Source of the DNA: Lichina pygmaea | Taxonomy: Eukaryota > Ascomycota > Lichinomycetes > Lichinales > Lichinaceae | Direction: 5' to 3' | DNA: 64,000 nt | Assembly (NCBI GenBank): GCA_963422465.1 | Contig: OY730172.1 | Coordinates: 3,038,001-3,102,000, forward strand | Shown: one piece after another, positions 1 through 13,282 of the stretch | Layout of the letters: each line of letters begins with the position of its first letter | How positions within the stretch are numbered: position 1 is the stretch's first letter | Notes under the pieces: generated by a model | The model's database searches: none | Told to the model about the DNA's origin: nothing | The model's input: only the letters and a program-made list of their open reading frames with translations | Translations under genes and position numbers: made by a program

Positions 1-737
1 CTGAGCTAGGAACTCTGGGTCTGGGTTGGAGAAGGTATTCCAGAGATCTTGGACAATGTTGTGCCAGTCAATGTACTGGCCAGCTGTGATCTTAGCTGAG
101 ATGTAGAACTGCGCAGTGCCAGTCGTGCGTGAAAAGATGTACGCAATCCACAATGTTTCCGTGGGGTACCAGTCAGTGTTGAGTGTCATCTTGAGTGACA
201 GTGACATGATGAAGCTCTCAAGCTTCTCATGTGTGATTTCTGTGTTTCCACCATCACCACTGAAGATCTCTGGGTTAGCAGTGTGTTCAGACTTGGACTT
301 GGGAGTGGTGTTGGTAGCTTGAATTCACATGAACTCTGCAAACATGTTGCGAAGGAACTTGTTATTTCCAGCAACTGGCATGGCTTGGTCTGGTTGTTGA
401 GATATGACAAGGACATGAACATGGCTTGGTGAAGTGTGTTATGGTTGGGTTGGTCTTTTGTAGTGTGACAAGGCAATGGCAGAGCAGAGCTCAAGCCTAA
501 CTGATTTGGTAACCTTGACCTGACTTGGCTTGAGACTTGAGACTTGGATTGATGTACAAGACGAAAGACAAGGAAGGAAGAAAAAGAGAAAAGAAGAGAA
601 GAAGCTGGGGGAGCAGGAGAAGTTCTTATAGGCAGGGGATCAGGCAACAGTGGAGCAAACAGGTAACAGTGCAGATGGAACTTCCCGGCAAGATGCGTGA
701 CTTGTGCCACATATGCAACTGGGCCAGAACTGTGACA
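1..737 (-). mobile_element. Ty3/gypsy chromovirus, 5' part, cut by window edge
   Basis: This is the reverse complement of the left end of the element at 15296-20805. It holds an LTR at 464-737 and the start of gag running leftward out of the window. The gag protein begins near 382 and closely matches the gag that starts at 15724. The element is a fossil and looks broken in the part visible. It abuts a plus-strand LINE at 738, so it was probably inserted into that LINE. Its full extent, second LTR and target duplication lie outside the window. Clade assignment rests on the chromodomain seen in the other copy. Confidence 0.85.
464..737 (-). repeat. LTR of minus-strand Ty3/gypsy element
   Basis: The repeat starts TGTGAC and ends GTGACA on the plus strand, the reverse complement of the TGTCAC...GTCACA ends of the LTRs at 15296 and 20417. 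At about 274 bp it is shorter than those two because it lacks their internal tandem duplications. It is therefore closest to the simple form of this LTR. Confidence 0.85.
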
Positions 738-3700
738 GCAGTCAGTCAACCCCTTCAAGATCTTTGAAGATGAAATGTCTACATGAAGAATACAAAGTTC
801 ACACTTCTTCAATACAATGTGCAGAAAAGCCAATCAGTCCAAGAGCTACTTCTAGCAACCCCAACTCTTCAAGAAGTAGATATTATTGCACTTCAAGAAC
901 CCTGGAAGAATCCTCACCTTCAAACTAGCACCTCAACTGTTTTTTCTTCTTTTCTTCCTTTATATTCTCCAGAGATTGGTAGAACTCTTTTTCTTATTAA
1001 CAAAAACCTGAAACTGTCATCTCCCCACCCTACTTTCTGGAGTAAAGACTTTGTTTCTCTTGAAATTCATCTGGAAAACACCTCTACTTCTCTGTGGGTG
1101 CATAATCTATACTTCACTCCCTCAAGTCAAGAGAACTACCTACAAGTATCAGAAGCTCTTCTCTGTCTACTCCAAAATGCTTTACAAGCAAAAGAGCAGC
1201 ATATTCTTCTTACAGACTCAAATCTTCATGACCCTGACTGGTCAAAGAAAAGAAGACTATATTCTGACACTGCACACAAGTTCCAAACTCTAATGAAAAA
1301 CTCAAATCTGGAGTTAGCTATTGCACCTTTTACACCCACAAGAGCTAGATCTCTTTCCCACAAACCCTGTTCATCTATTGATCTTTCCTTTATATCTTCT
1401 TCTCTTTCTAACTCTCTAATCTTTTCTAAAATTGCTTTGCAGTTCTTTCATGAGTCTGACCACAGACCTGTGCTAACTAGCCTGGACCTGGACTCACCAA
1501 GAAAAACCTGGAAGCCAGAAAGGAACTGGAAAAGACTGGACACAAATCTGGCAAAACAAGAGTGTAATAATTTTCAGCTGCCCTTCCATTTTCAAGATAA
1601 ACATGAAGTGGATGAGTACTTGGAATATCTTAACCACTTTCTCCAAGAAATAGCAGACAGATGCACAGAACTCCAGAAGCAATCTAGCCACTCAGTCCCC
1701 TGGTGGAACCAAGAGATCCAAACTAAAGTTAAGCAGGAAAGAAGAATAAGAAGACAAGTGCTCAGATGACAGGCAAGCCAAGAAGAGCTAGAAGAAGCAA
1801 CTAAGCTCAAGAAGAAAGCTGTCAGAGAAGGCAAACAGAACACCTTCAGAAACCAAGTTCATGAGCTAGCCAGTTTCTCAAAATTCTGGAAGCTTGCAAA
1901 GTGGGGAAAATCAAAAGCTAACAAGACCTCTGATCTTCCTCTGGTCCCTGATCTGGAGACTCAAGAAGGACTAGCCAAAAGCTTTGAGGAGAAGACAAAA
2001 TCTTTCTCAGCTCAATTCTTTCCAGAAGCACATGTTCCAGAACCAAGCACAGAAAGTCACTAGAGTACCCCAGAGATCCAGCTTTCTCAGGAGGTTACCA
2101 CTGAAGAAGTGGAGCAAATTCTGAACAAGAAACCTTTTACAGCAGGAGGAAAAGACAAGCTGCCAAATGGATTTCTCAAAGCTCTGGGTCCCAAGTTCTG
2201 CCAAGCTATAGCTGTTCTCACATCAACATACTGGAGACTGGAATACTTTCCAGAGAAATTCAAGAATGCAAAAACAGTCTGTCTAAGAAAACCTGGCAAG
2301 GGAATCTATAACCAAGCTAAAGCCTGGCACTCTATAGCTCTGCTAAACACAACTGGCAAGCTGATGGAAGCTATTACAGCAGCCAGACTAAGCAAGGTAG
2401 CAGAAGAGGCTAAACTCTTGCCAGAAATCCAGATGGGGTTCAGGAAAGGCAGATCAACTGAATCAGCACTTTTCCTTCTAACTTCCCAAGTGGAAAAAGT
2501 CTGGAAAGAAGGCATGGTTGCATCTCTACTTTCTCTGGACATCTCAGGAGCATATGACAGAGTTCTCCCAGAGATTCTTCAAAAGATTCTGGAGAGAAAA
2601 GGAAGCCCTCTCTGGCTAACTTCTTGGATCTTCTCTTTCTGTACCAGACGTACCACCACCCTAGTTTTTGATGACTCTGAGTCCTCTTCTATTCCTATTC
2701 ACTGTGGAGTTCCCCAAGGTTCCCCTTTGTCTTCTATTCTTTTTCTATTCTATATTTCTGAACTTCATGAGACTGTACATTCTCCTACTACTGGTGTTTC
2801 TGCTCTGGGATTTGCAGATGATACAAATCTGCTTGCATTTGGACACTCTCTTAAAAGCAACCTTCTGAAGTTGAAGAATACACATCTTAAATGTCTATCT
2901 TGGGCTGCAAGACATGGAATAGTCTTCTCTTCTGAGAAATATGAAATACTTCATTTTTCCAGAAGAAGATCAGACAATCTGCAGCTCAAGCTTAGACTTG
3001 GGAATGTGATTCTAAAACCAAAAGAAGAAGTGCGAGTATTGGGAGTGTACCTGGATGCCAAACTCCACTGGCACAAACACCAGAGAATTATTCTTCAAAA
3101 AGCACAAAAAGCACTATCTTCTCTTTCTAGAACCTCTTACTCCACCTGGGGCTTTCCAGTTCTCACAGCACACCTTGTGTACATTGCAATACTCAGATCT
3201 GTACTGAGCTATGCAGTGGGAATTTGGTTCAACCCACTCGGAAAATCCTCTAATATTTCCTCTCTTATCATATTCCAAAACAAATGTCTGAGACTTATTG
3301 GGGGTGCTTTCAAAGCCACTCCTTCTTTTCTATTAGAGAGTGAGCTTTTTCTTTTACCTCTAGATCTCTATTTTAAATTTCGCACAGCTTCTTTTCTATC
3401 TTCTATCCAAACCTCCTCTCTGAAAGACTTTCTTGACAGTACCTTTTCTACTATTTCTTCCTATGCCTTTTCACTGAGGAAACCTTTAAAGGAATCCTCA
3501 ACTATCTCTCCTAATTGGAAGTTCACTTGGTTAAGTCAAATAACTACTAACCAGGCTAGTTCAAAGAAAGAACTACAAATACTCTTTACTAAAGAGTGGG
3601 AAAACCAATGGGAGGAGAAGAAAAGAAAAAGCTATACTGGATGGCAGGTGTTTTGCCAAAAACCTCACTACAACAACCTAAAGCTCTACAAAGAGCTACA

Positions 3701-4191
3701 GAAAGCTGAGGCAAGTCTACTACTGCAAACCAGAACTGGGAGAATTGGTCTAGCAAGTTTTCTTTTCAGAGCTGGAGTCCCTGACTTTCCTACCCCCCTA
3801 TGCATGTGTGGTCAAGCAGAAGAGACAGTAAAGCATATTACTTCTTCATGCTCTCTCTACTCAAGTCAAAGACAACATGCTCTCTTTAACCCCCAAGATT
3901 TCACTACTATTATTTCAAACCCAGACTTTCTACAGAAGTTTCTGTACTGGTTTATGTCTTTGAAAAGACTAAACCAATTTAATCTGGCTTTCAAACTTCA
4001 CTATTCACACTCCAACATCTAGAAGCTTTTCCTACCAGACACTACAAGATTTCTTTTTGCTACACTTTCTAGTCACCTCCCTGTCTTCAGTTTTTATTTC
4101 TTTAAAAGTTTTCTGAAGAAGTTCACTATTAGCTGGAAGATCTGCATGGCTGTAAAGCTACAAACAGTGTAAGAATCAAATCAAAAAAAAA
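738..4191 (+). mobile_element. LINE (non-LTR retrotransposon), plus strand, 5'-truncated
   Basis: The segment begins with the last bases of ORF1, runs through a nearly full ORF2 (783-4022) and ends in an A-rich tail, ATCAAATCAAAAAAAAA, at 4175-4191. At 4191/4192 it abuts the ORF1 of an oppositely oriented LINE, so it appears to have inserted into that copy by target-primed reverse transcription. ORF1 and most of the 5' end are missing, either by 5' truncation or by the LTR element at 1-737. ORF2 domains (APE-type endonuclease, reverse transcriptase, terminal Cys/His motif) place it among the endonuclease-bearing LINEs of fungi, Tad1/I-like. The exact clade needs a tree. Confidence 0.9.
783..4022 (+). 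pseudogene. LINE ORF2: endonuclease-reverse transcriptase with two in-frame stops
   Basis: One reading frame of 1080 codons is interrupted by a TGA at 1767-1769 and a TAG near 2061. It is otherwise intact. The APE-like endonuclease occupies about codons 1-230, with LLQYNVQKS, DIIALQEPW (catalytic Glu), LLTDSNLHDPDW and the terminal HESDHRP. The reverse transcriptase spans about codons 450-720, with GFRKGRSTESA, LSLDISGAYDRV, GVPQGSPLSSILF and FADD in place of YADD. Near the end is a CMCG-(x7)-H-(x4)-C cluster, the usual C-terminal motif of this LINE group. I see no RNase H domain, which many Tad1 elements carry. The ATG overlaps the ORF1 stop (see findings). Confidence 0.9.
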
Positions 4192-5385
4192 TATCTGCTG
4201 TTCTGACTCCATGAACCAGAACTGGGAATCTCTTGGGCTGGACTATTGCCTTTGTGTTGAAGATAGTTGCAGTCCAGGAGGAATCCTTTTCCAGAAAAAG
4301 CTTAGTTTCCTGGCTCTCTGTGTGAATAAGAATATCCTCTGATGGGAGTTTTCTCACTGCCCTGATCTGTTTGTTATAAGGGCTTGGGAGTCTGTCTTGG
4401 AGGGCTTGGAAGAGCTGGACATGGGTTCTGTTGGCCATGTCTGGAGTCTGGTGCCCAGGGTGTACCAGAACCTCTTTGAGAATTCTGGAAGCTAGTGGAA
4501 TTTGAGCAGAGGAAGTTTTTGCAGCTGCCTGTGCATAAGATGGTTTTGCCTCTTGTCTATCTAGACGTTTGTTGAGGTTTTCAAGCTCGTGGATAATCTT
4601 GTTGGTAATGCCAGAGGGTAGAGGCTGGACAGTGCTAGTCTGCAGCTCTGCAGAGAGTTTTTGCTTAAGGTTCTCCCAGCTTTTTCTGACTGGTTCTGGA
4701 ACTGTTTGGGTTTTTAGCCAGGAGTTAAGAAGTTCCCAGTCTTTCTGTATAGTACTTTCAGTGGTGGGAGGACTAGCTTGAGTGTTAGAGAGACTGGAAG
4801 CTGGTGTGGCTAGTGGTGCTCTGGGATTGGTTTCTAAAGAAGTAGGTTTTTTCTTTTTTAGTGCCATGGTGGAGCTTGCTTGGCACAGGTCAACTGTTTC
4901 CAGTCTGTGAAGTAGTGCCAGAGAGAGAGGAGTCACCTGGTTTCCCAGCAGTAATAATCTAGTCCTGGGACCAGACCCCAAGACTAGACTTTCCTGGGCA
5001 GCTTATTCCAACTAAGCTCTGGGTAAAGCTAGGAGTATTTGCCTAGACTAGGGACCAGACCCCCTATCTAGACTTTCCTTGAGTCAAGGACTCTGCTAGC
5101 TCCAGAGTCAGTCAGACTCTAACTATTCCTCTTATCCTGAGACTCTCTCTCTCTGGTTGTGGCTGGATTGCTGGTTGTTGAAGAAACAGATCGTGGATCC
5201 CAAGATCACAACTTTTGATAATCACGTGTGATTCTCAAAGGTGATGGGTTTTCACCTTAAGGTTTGGGTGGGTTGGGACAGGATGTCGGCTGTTTTCCAG
5301 AACATATGACAAATTGCTGTCTTTGCCAAAAGTGATGGTCCTTGAACAGCGTGGTTCTGGGAAGAGTTTGACTGTTGTGCAATAC
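4192..5385 (-). mobile_element. LINE head fragment (5' UTR and ORF1 start), minus strand
   Basis: ORF1 starts at 4867 (ATG, followed by Ala-Leu and four Lys) and runs about 225 codons to 4192, where the plus-strand LINE cuts in. The protein is Ser/Thr/Pro-rich, then has a segment containing MANRTHVQLFQALQDRLPS, which is shared with the copy at 13779. No stop is seen in this fragment. Upstream sequence, 4868 to about 5385, matches 13283-13778 closely and marks the LINE 5' UTR. The frame upstream of the ATG stays open in both copies and encodes a shared RTRLLLLGNQVT. The outer boundary near 5385 is where the two copies stop resembling each other. Confidence 0.8.
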
Positions 5386-5880
5386 TGTACAGAGTAGGCT
5401 AGAGTGGAACTAAGCCAAAAAACTACTATGTTTGGCTTAGTGTCCGACATCTCTGCACTAGTAATAGATAAGTGTGGCTGCACCCACCTGCCTAGTCAGA
5501 ATCTAACTGACTAAGTGAGTGCCCAGTCAGACAACTAGCTCCTGACATCTGCTCTGGTTTTTCTTGGAGTCTCCAGACTGAGAATTGTATACACTGGTCT
5601 GTTGTCTGACTCTGTGTGGAATCTCATGTTAATTTGTAAGTAAATAAGAGAATTAAGCAAAGAACTTAAAATAAAAGAAAAGTTAATTACTGATAAAGGT
5701 AGTTCTAGAAAAGTTCTTGTTTTTATTAGTGTGTAGAGAGCTATTACCAGCTCTAGTCTCTATTTATCAGTTAATCTCTTGAAGGATTAGATTAGTTCTG
5801 AGTATAGCTGGCTTGACTTTAACCAACTTGAGTGGTAGAAGTTTAAGTCTATCAGGAGAATATGTTTACTTTTTTTTAGA
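5386..5880. other. AT-rich DNA between LINE fragments
   Basis: No gene is seen. The stretch becomes AT-rich from about 5630. It may be the inner, heavily mutated end of the old LINE fragment at 5880-6890. I could not align it by eye beyond the endonuclease segment. Confidence 0.5.
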
Positions 5881-6890
5881 TAGCTTGTTCCAGTAGGTCT
5901 AGAAAAGTCTGAGCTAACTCTCTGTAGTTCCTTTAGCTGGTGGGTGTGAAATAGAGGTTGTGGATCTAGAATAACTTTGTTTGAACTCTTATCTCCAAGA
6001 AGACTAGATCTTTACTCCAGAAAATTAGACTTATAGATAACTACAAAATTTTTCTGTTAACAAGAACAAGTGTTCTCTCTAGCTTCTGCTTTTGCAAAAA
6101 GTAGAAGATTGAGAATGTTGTAGAAATACTTGATTCTTGGTGAGAGTTTTTCCAGAGTTCTTGCAGAGTGATAATGTCCACTTCCTGTAGTCTTGAGTTT
6201 GCCAGTAGAAGTTCTTGGCATGTCTGGCTTTTCTGGACATTGTACTAGAGAAGATTAAGTGTAGAGTACCTTATTAATTCTCTTGACTAGAGTTCTTCAA
6301 GATCTTAATAGCTTTTCTTCTAAGTATGTTGATTTGGAACTCTGAGTTCTGTGCAAGAGGGAAAGTAGAGAGCTAGGTATTCAGTCTTAAGCTTGAGTAT
6401 ACTCTTAGCACTTTCTCTTGTTTTCTTTTCTTAGTTGTTTGTCTGTCTTGTAGACTTGGCTTTTTTTCTTATATTAGGGGAGTCTAAGGTAGAGCTAGTC
6501 TGGGGACTGTTATGTACCTCTCTAGTCTTGCTAGCTATACTTCTTTTACTTTCTGGATTACCTTCTGTTTTTTCTGGCAGGACTTTGACCAGACTGGGTG
6601 GTTTCTCTTGCAGTTTACATATTTTAGTGTTAGAGTTTCTGAAGAAGTCTGGTAATCTCTTCTGGCATACTCTTCTCTACAGACTGTGCACTGGGCTTGG
6701 GCTTGGCAAGTGTGTGCTTAGTGTCTAAACCTAGTACATTTGTAGCACTGAGTGACTGATGTTGCTAGCAGGGCTGGTTCTACCTTATGTAGAGTGTATC
6801 CTAGAACAACCTCTTTCTTAATTAAGAGGTTTGCTTACTCTGGGGTGGCTAGATCCAGATGTAGAGATGTGACTGGTGCCTAGTTACACT
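5880..6890 (-). mobile_element. Older diverged LINE fragment (ORF1 zinc knuckles to ORF2 endonuclease)
   Basis: Reading the minus strand from about 6850 gives LATPE, then ANLLIKKEVVLGYTLHK, then a zinc-knuckle run (CYKC...C...C) matching the ORF1 C-terminus at 14600-14850. From about 6265 leftward it gives LQYNVQKSQ, QELLLANS and LQEVDIITLQELW, the start of the ORF2 endonuclease. Several TAA/TAG codons interrupt both frames. Divergence from the other copies is clearly higher, so this is an older insertion or a sister family. A 97-codon open frame on the opposite strand (6435-6728) is a shadow of ORF1. Confidence 0.75.
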
Positions 6891-7185
6891 AGCACTAGAA
6901 TAGTGTAGGAATTCAATCAATCAATCAATAACAGTATTCACATTTCTTTGTGACACTGATGTCACATTACTAATTATCAGATGGACATACCCAAAGACAA
7001 TGTTCAGGAGGAGGGGGTGTTACCCCCTCCCCCCTCTCTCCCAATAGTGCAGGTACAATAGTATGTATTGCAACAGCTACCTACAAGTACTACTGGTACG
7101 GTACTGTGGTGTATGAAATCACGTGCCACTTGGACATTCTTTGCCGCAGTTCAGAATCCGCACCCAATGATACAGCACTCACATC
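6891..7185. other. Spacer with two perfect palindromes, upstream of SPF45-like gene
   Basis: No gene is seen. TGTGACA(CTGA)TGTCACA occurs near 6952-6969, and a G-run/C-run palindrome GGAGGGGGTGTTACCCCCTCC lies near 7010-7031. The latter could form a strong hairpin or be a transposon end. The last 100 bp before the ATG at 7186 is the likely promoter and 5' UTR of the SPF45-like gene. Confidence 0.5.
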
Positions 7186-9396
7186 ATGGCTTCGAGGACC
7201 GGACCGACCCAGCCTGCTCGATCAGGCTTAGAGGCCGTCTACGCTCAGATTCTCGATACATCATCGAACGCCAACTCAAAGTCTTCTCCCACTTCCATAT
7301 CCCGTTCGCCGGTCGTCTCCAAACCCGTCGGCGGAGAGCAGCAGCAACAAGACCAGCCAGCCGCGGATGATCCATCGGCACAGAAGCTTCAGGTCAACTC
7401 TGGTATGTCGTCTCTTGCTGATATCTCGGGAGCTGAGGAAAGACCCATGCTGACCGTTGGCCTGTCGCCTCTTAGCAGCTCTACGATTCCAGCCCACCAA
7501 AAGACCACAGCTGCCAACCCAAAAGGCAAAAGCGAGGCCTGCCTTCCCGAAAGCTTCCCTGCCGACGGGAACCGCGGGCGCTTCTAACGCAGCCAGCTCC
7601 GCTACCGGACCAGGTGCTGCGTCGGGGCAGCCGCTGGTGAAGACCACCATTGCTGATTGGACCGGGGACGATGACGATGTCAACGGGTTTTACGGAGCAG
7701 ACAATCGTCCGCGCGGCGGACGAAAGAAGCGCAAGAAGAACAAGGAAGAGCAATTGGCGCCGCAGGACTGGGATGACGTCTATGATCCAGCCAGACCAAA
7801 CAGCTACGGAGAGTACAAGCACAGCGATGAGAAAATCCGAGAAATCCGGGAGTGGAAAGATCGGCTGTACGCCCACCGCATGGCTCGCAGGTACAGCAGC
7901 GACCTGGACAGCGACCTGGACAGCGATGATGGAAGACATTCGAAGCAGGCGGGGCATCGTGAGTGCAGTAAAGCGAGAAACGCTGGGCTCTTGGCTCACT
8001 CGGACCAGGTCAATACGCACCTCCTCGAGCGTACTCATTTGCGCCACCGCCTTCCGGGGACGATGAGGAACAAGATACGATGGATCTGTCATCTCCACCG
8101 CCGCTACCGCCTCCTCCGCCTCCTCGCACCGCAGATGTTCCCAACGATCCCACCGGGAAAGACGCCTACAACAGACGAGTACGGCTAAGCCAAGGCCAGC
8201 ACATGCTTGATCCTAGCCCACAAGCCTTTGACGGTCAATACATATCACCCCCACCTCCACCTCCACCACCTCCTCATCCTGTATTCCCTCCACCAGGAGG
8301 ACAACCCCCTCTCCCTCCCGCAGTCCCAGCTTCTTCCGTAATTACTCCCGCAGCAGGAATCATATCACGTGCTCCTGTGCGGTACAGTCTCCCGCCGGCC
8401 CCGCCCGATGTCCCCCCATCCGAAATGTTATCAGGAGCAGCGTTGCAAGAAGCCTTACCTTCAGGGGAGCTGCCGGATGCGGAACCCGAACCTCGCTCGC
8501 TGCGGCCAGGCCAAAAAGGCTTCGCCGAGCGACTGATGTCCAAGTACGGCTGGACCAAGGGCCAAGGCCTGGGAGCCACCAATTCAGGTATCATCAACCC
8601 CCTCCGCGTCCAGGTCGAGAAGCAACCCAAGAAGAAGAGCGGCGGGGCAGACGGAGGCGGGTGGCTTGGCGATGGCGCTACGGCGCCAAGGACGACCGGT
8701 TCAAGCAGCCGCGGCAAGATCATCGGCGGGAAGAAGAGGAAAGGTGACAACGATGAGGAGGGGCAATTTGGCCGCATGAGCGAGGTGGTGGTGCTGAGGG
8801 GTATGGTGGACGGCTTGGATCTGGATGCCGAGATGCATTCTACCGGAGACAACGGAGGCAGCGGAGGTGGGCTAATGCAGGAGATTGGGGAAGAGTGTAG
8901 CGAGAAGGTTGGTCATCTTCATTTCCGCTCTCTCCCTCTGTCTTTCTCTTTCGCTGACGTGTGGATGTGGCACATAGTACGGTCGAGTCGAGCGTGTCTT
9001 CATCCACCGTCTCGACAACGACGATGACCTGGAAAGTTCTAAAGAGGGGGAAGGTCCAAGGGTGTTTATCAAGTTTACGAGTCAACTGTCTGCCTTGAGG
9101 GTAAGTACCCACGATATCTCTTGCTTTTCCCAACACTCACCCCTTGTTATTTTGATTTCCTGCTTCTCCTGTTCCGTCCCGACCTCCCCCTCCTCATCTT
9201 TCTCATCCGCCTCCTCGAAAGACTACCGCGGCTCTCCCGTCTGAAGGACGACGCATGCAAGTACTGAGTGACTGACCACACCACTTTCCCCCTCGAACAG
9301 GCCGTCAACGATCTTCAAGGCCGCATCTTCAACGGCAACTCCATCATGGCGCGCTTCTTCGACGCCGACAAATTCGAGGCGGGCAGCTATTTCTGA
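7186..9396 (+). CDS. SPF45/RBM17-like splicing factor (G-patch + UHM-type RRM)
   Basis: Predicted exons are 7186-7402, 7479-7958, 8009-8907, 8978-9100 and 9301-9396, giving 604 aa. All introns are GT-AG and all phases join. The N-terminus is Ser/Gln-rich. Next come an acidic WTGDDDD patch, a lysine/arginine cluster (about residues 178-190) and a proline-rich region with long PPPP runs. A G-patch lies at about residues 400-445 (GFAERLMSKYGWTKGQGLG). A C-terminal RRM (about 490-600) ends in ARFFDADKFEAGSYF, matching the RXF-bearing UHM of SPF45, which binds ULM peptides of U2-associated factors during 3' splice-site choice. The start is the first ATG of the frame. It converges on ANP1. Domain order fits SPF45 well; exact orthology is inferred. 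Confidence 0.87.
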
Positions 9397-10436
9397 GCAG
9401 ATATCTCATTGTATTGTCAACACTGATGTACGAGCGTACTGGAACAATAGTTGGACGTGGCGAGTCTCCTTCTAGTAGGACCTTGTTGGTGGACTTTTCT
9501 TCAGTAGTTAATTGTTCTAGCCATGTTACCTCACAGATGGATAGACTGCCAGAGTTCATCCTCAGCAAGAATCAAGATATGACTACCTGAAGAAGATAGG
9601 ACATTGACTGACCAACCGACTGACTGGCTGACTGAACATCCACAGACCCGAAACAGAAGAAAGGGAAGAGAAAGGGAAGTTTGTTGTGCCATAAGCCAAC
9701 AGTGACACTTACGATAGTCATTTAGCTTAGTCAGACGGGTAGGCCGATTTATACTCGTACGAGTAAGGCCCCCAAGTCCTCAGAGACTTCAACAAGCAGC
9801 CTTCTTCCCCCTCTTTGACGTTCAGCCAGTTGCCTTCCGTCTGCTAGCGCTGCCAGGAAGAAAGGAAAGGAAAGGAAAGAGGAAGTTGAAGGGAAGAAGG
9901 AAACAAGAGGAACAAAAGGAGGAGACAGAAAAGAGAAGAGAGAAAAAGGGGAGACGAAGAAGAAAAGGCAATAGAAAGATGGGCCAGTGAATGATACGTT
10001 CATGATGGTTGATGATGATTATTCTCTGCAAAGAGACGACGAGCATCCAAAGATCTTGCTTCCCAATGAACTTTCGCTCGCTCGCACCTACACAAACAGC
10101 CTCCGCTGTTCCTGGCCAGGACTCTGTTTCCTTGGACGCCTTTCTTACGCCGCTCTCCTCTTCCCTCTCCTCCTTCTTTTCCACCTTCCTTCTTGTTTCT
10201 GACTTTTCGCTTCACAGCCCTTCTTTCACTTTGTTCATCCCGAGTCCATCTCACTCTTTGTTCCTCATTCTTCACTCCTCAGTCCCGATCAAGCAGCCAG
10301 CATTAGATATAGCAGCCTTTCGGTCTCACCCATGCATGCCTGTTCCGAAAACAGCGATTCACCAAAGACTCTCTCTCTTACAGTCCTCCCAAAACATTGT
10401 CGTATTTCGCAGCGATGAAAAAAATGAGTCTGATCG
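9397..10436. other. Shared 3' region of two convergent genes
   Basis: No gene is seen. Purine-rich (about 9850-9970) and pyrimidine-rich (about 10140-10290) tracts produce spurious open frames on both strands. It should hold the 3' UTRs and terminators of the SPF45-like gene (+) and ANP1 (-). Confidence 0.6.
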
Positions 10437-12067
<1,631 letters not shown>

Positions 12068-12689
12068 CGTGGTCTGTGGATCGTGCGCGTGTAGCTCTCG
12101 GGGGGTAACGTGTGGTGTCCGCGTGGTGATGGCCGAGCAACGCCACAGCGAGGCTATAGGTGCTGCCGTCGGTGTCCTGCGAAAGGGCTGATCGGTTCAG
12201 TGAGCACCTCTCGCAGGAGGGTCTATCGTCGTGGACTTTCCAGAGCCAGATATGCCGTCCTCAAGGCCGAGTCGATGGTTTCGGCATGCACGTCGAAGGG
12301 CGGTTCCACCGGCTTGCACAGCCAGAGACCGCAATCTGCGAAGCACCGATGAGTCTCTTGTGACCCCGAACGCAACGCCGCGGAGCTTTGACCGCAGACA
12401 AAGATCAGACCAAATGGGAAACAACGAAGCGAAGTCGACGTCGGAGAGAGAAAACAATCCCCCCCGGAAGCAGTCGTCAAAGAAGGAGGAGACAAAGGAC
12501 AAGTGCGTAATAATTAGAAGCAGAAGCAGAAGGAAGAACGAGCGTTGGCAATCGTTTCAATCGCAAGATTCAGGACCCCAATTCAGCTTTAGACCACTTT
12601 TTTTCGTCTTTTCAAGTCATGGGCATGAAAAATCTGTTGTCGTTCGGTTGCGTCTCGGCTTTTAGGCTGACTTTTGATCAATCAATGGG
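12068..12689. other. Upstream region of ANP1
   Basis: No convincing gene is present. Overlapping open frames of 70-144 codons lie on both strands without recognisable domains. It is the likely ANP1 promoter and 5' UTR, bounded on the right by a transposon relic. Confidence 0.5.
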
Positions 12690-13282
12690 TGCCTGTGTGG
12701 TGCTGTGATTAACTGCTGCCTGAATTTCCACTTCTGTCAGACAATTCCTCAGGTCTAGCCCAGTTGTGCAAATTCTTCCCCATGTACGGAAGCCGGCGAC
12801 AAAAGTATTCGCAATGATTTGTATGGGGGCAACAAAAGTCGCGAGACACCCCGCATTTGTCCTCCCAATCTGAGTCCCCATCACTATTGTTGCTGTTCCC
12901 CTTCTCCACCACCAGAATCTTCGAGTCTCGAGTCTTGCGACTAGTCATCTTCCCAATCTGAGCTCTCGTCACTCTGCTACTCCTCCTCCTCCTCCTCTTC
13001 TTGTTCTTCTGGCACCAGTACATCCTCAGGTCCTCAAGTCTCACAATACTTGTTACCACCTTCCAGTATGATAATCTGCTGAATATGGTGAGAAATCTGC
13101 TTAATCCACTACTGAATCCAAGACTGATCCAGCTCCCTCCAAGCCTTCAGCCATGCTTTTGTCATCTCATCTCTTGTTCTTGGTACACAGAACTTTGTTG
13201 TTGTACACTTCAGAAAAGGCCAGCATGGCTTGATGGCATTAAGATCAGGGGAGTTGCCTGGCTATAGCAATTGCTGAAAAAC
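12690..13282 (-). mobile_element. Tc1/mariner transposon relic (transposase C-terminus)
   Basis: On the minus strand, 13275-13050 reads PGNSPDLNAIKPCWPFLK, then PRTRDEMTKAWLKAWRELDQ and IILEGGNKY. These are the DDE-end blocks of fungal mariner-type transposases (usual form WPGNSPDLNAIEPCW). An acidic EEQEEEEEE tail follows. Two in-frame stops, a TAG where Trp is expected before PGNS and a TAG in the Q-W block, fit C-to-T/G-to-A mutation such as RIP. The N-terminal catalytic part is absent because a LINE starts at about 13283. Inverted terminal repeats were not found. Confidence 0.75.
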
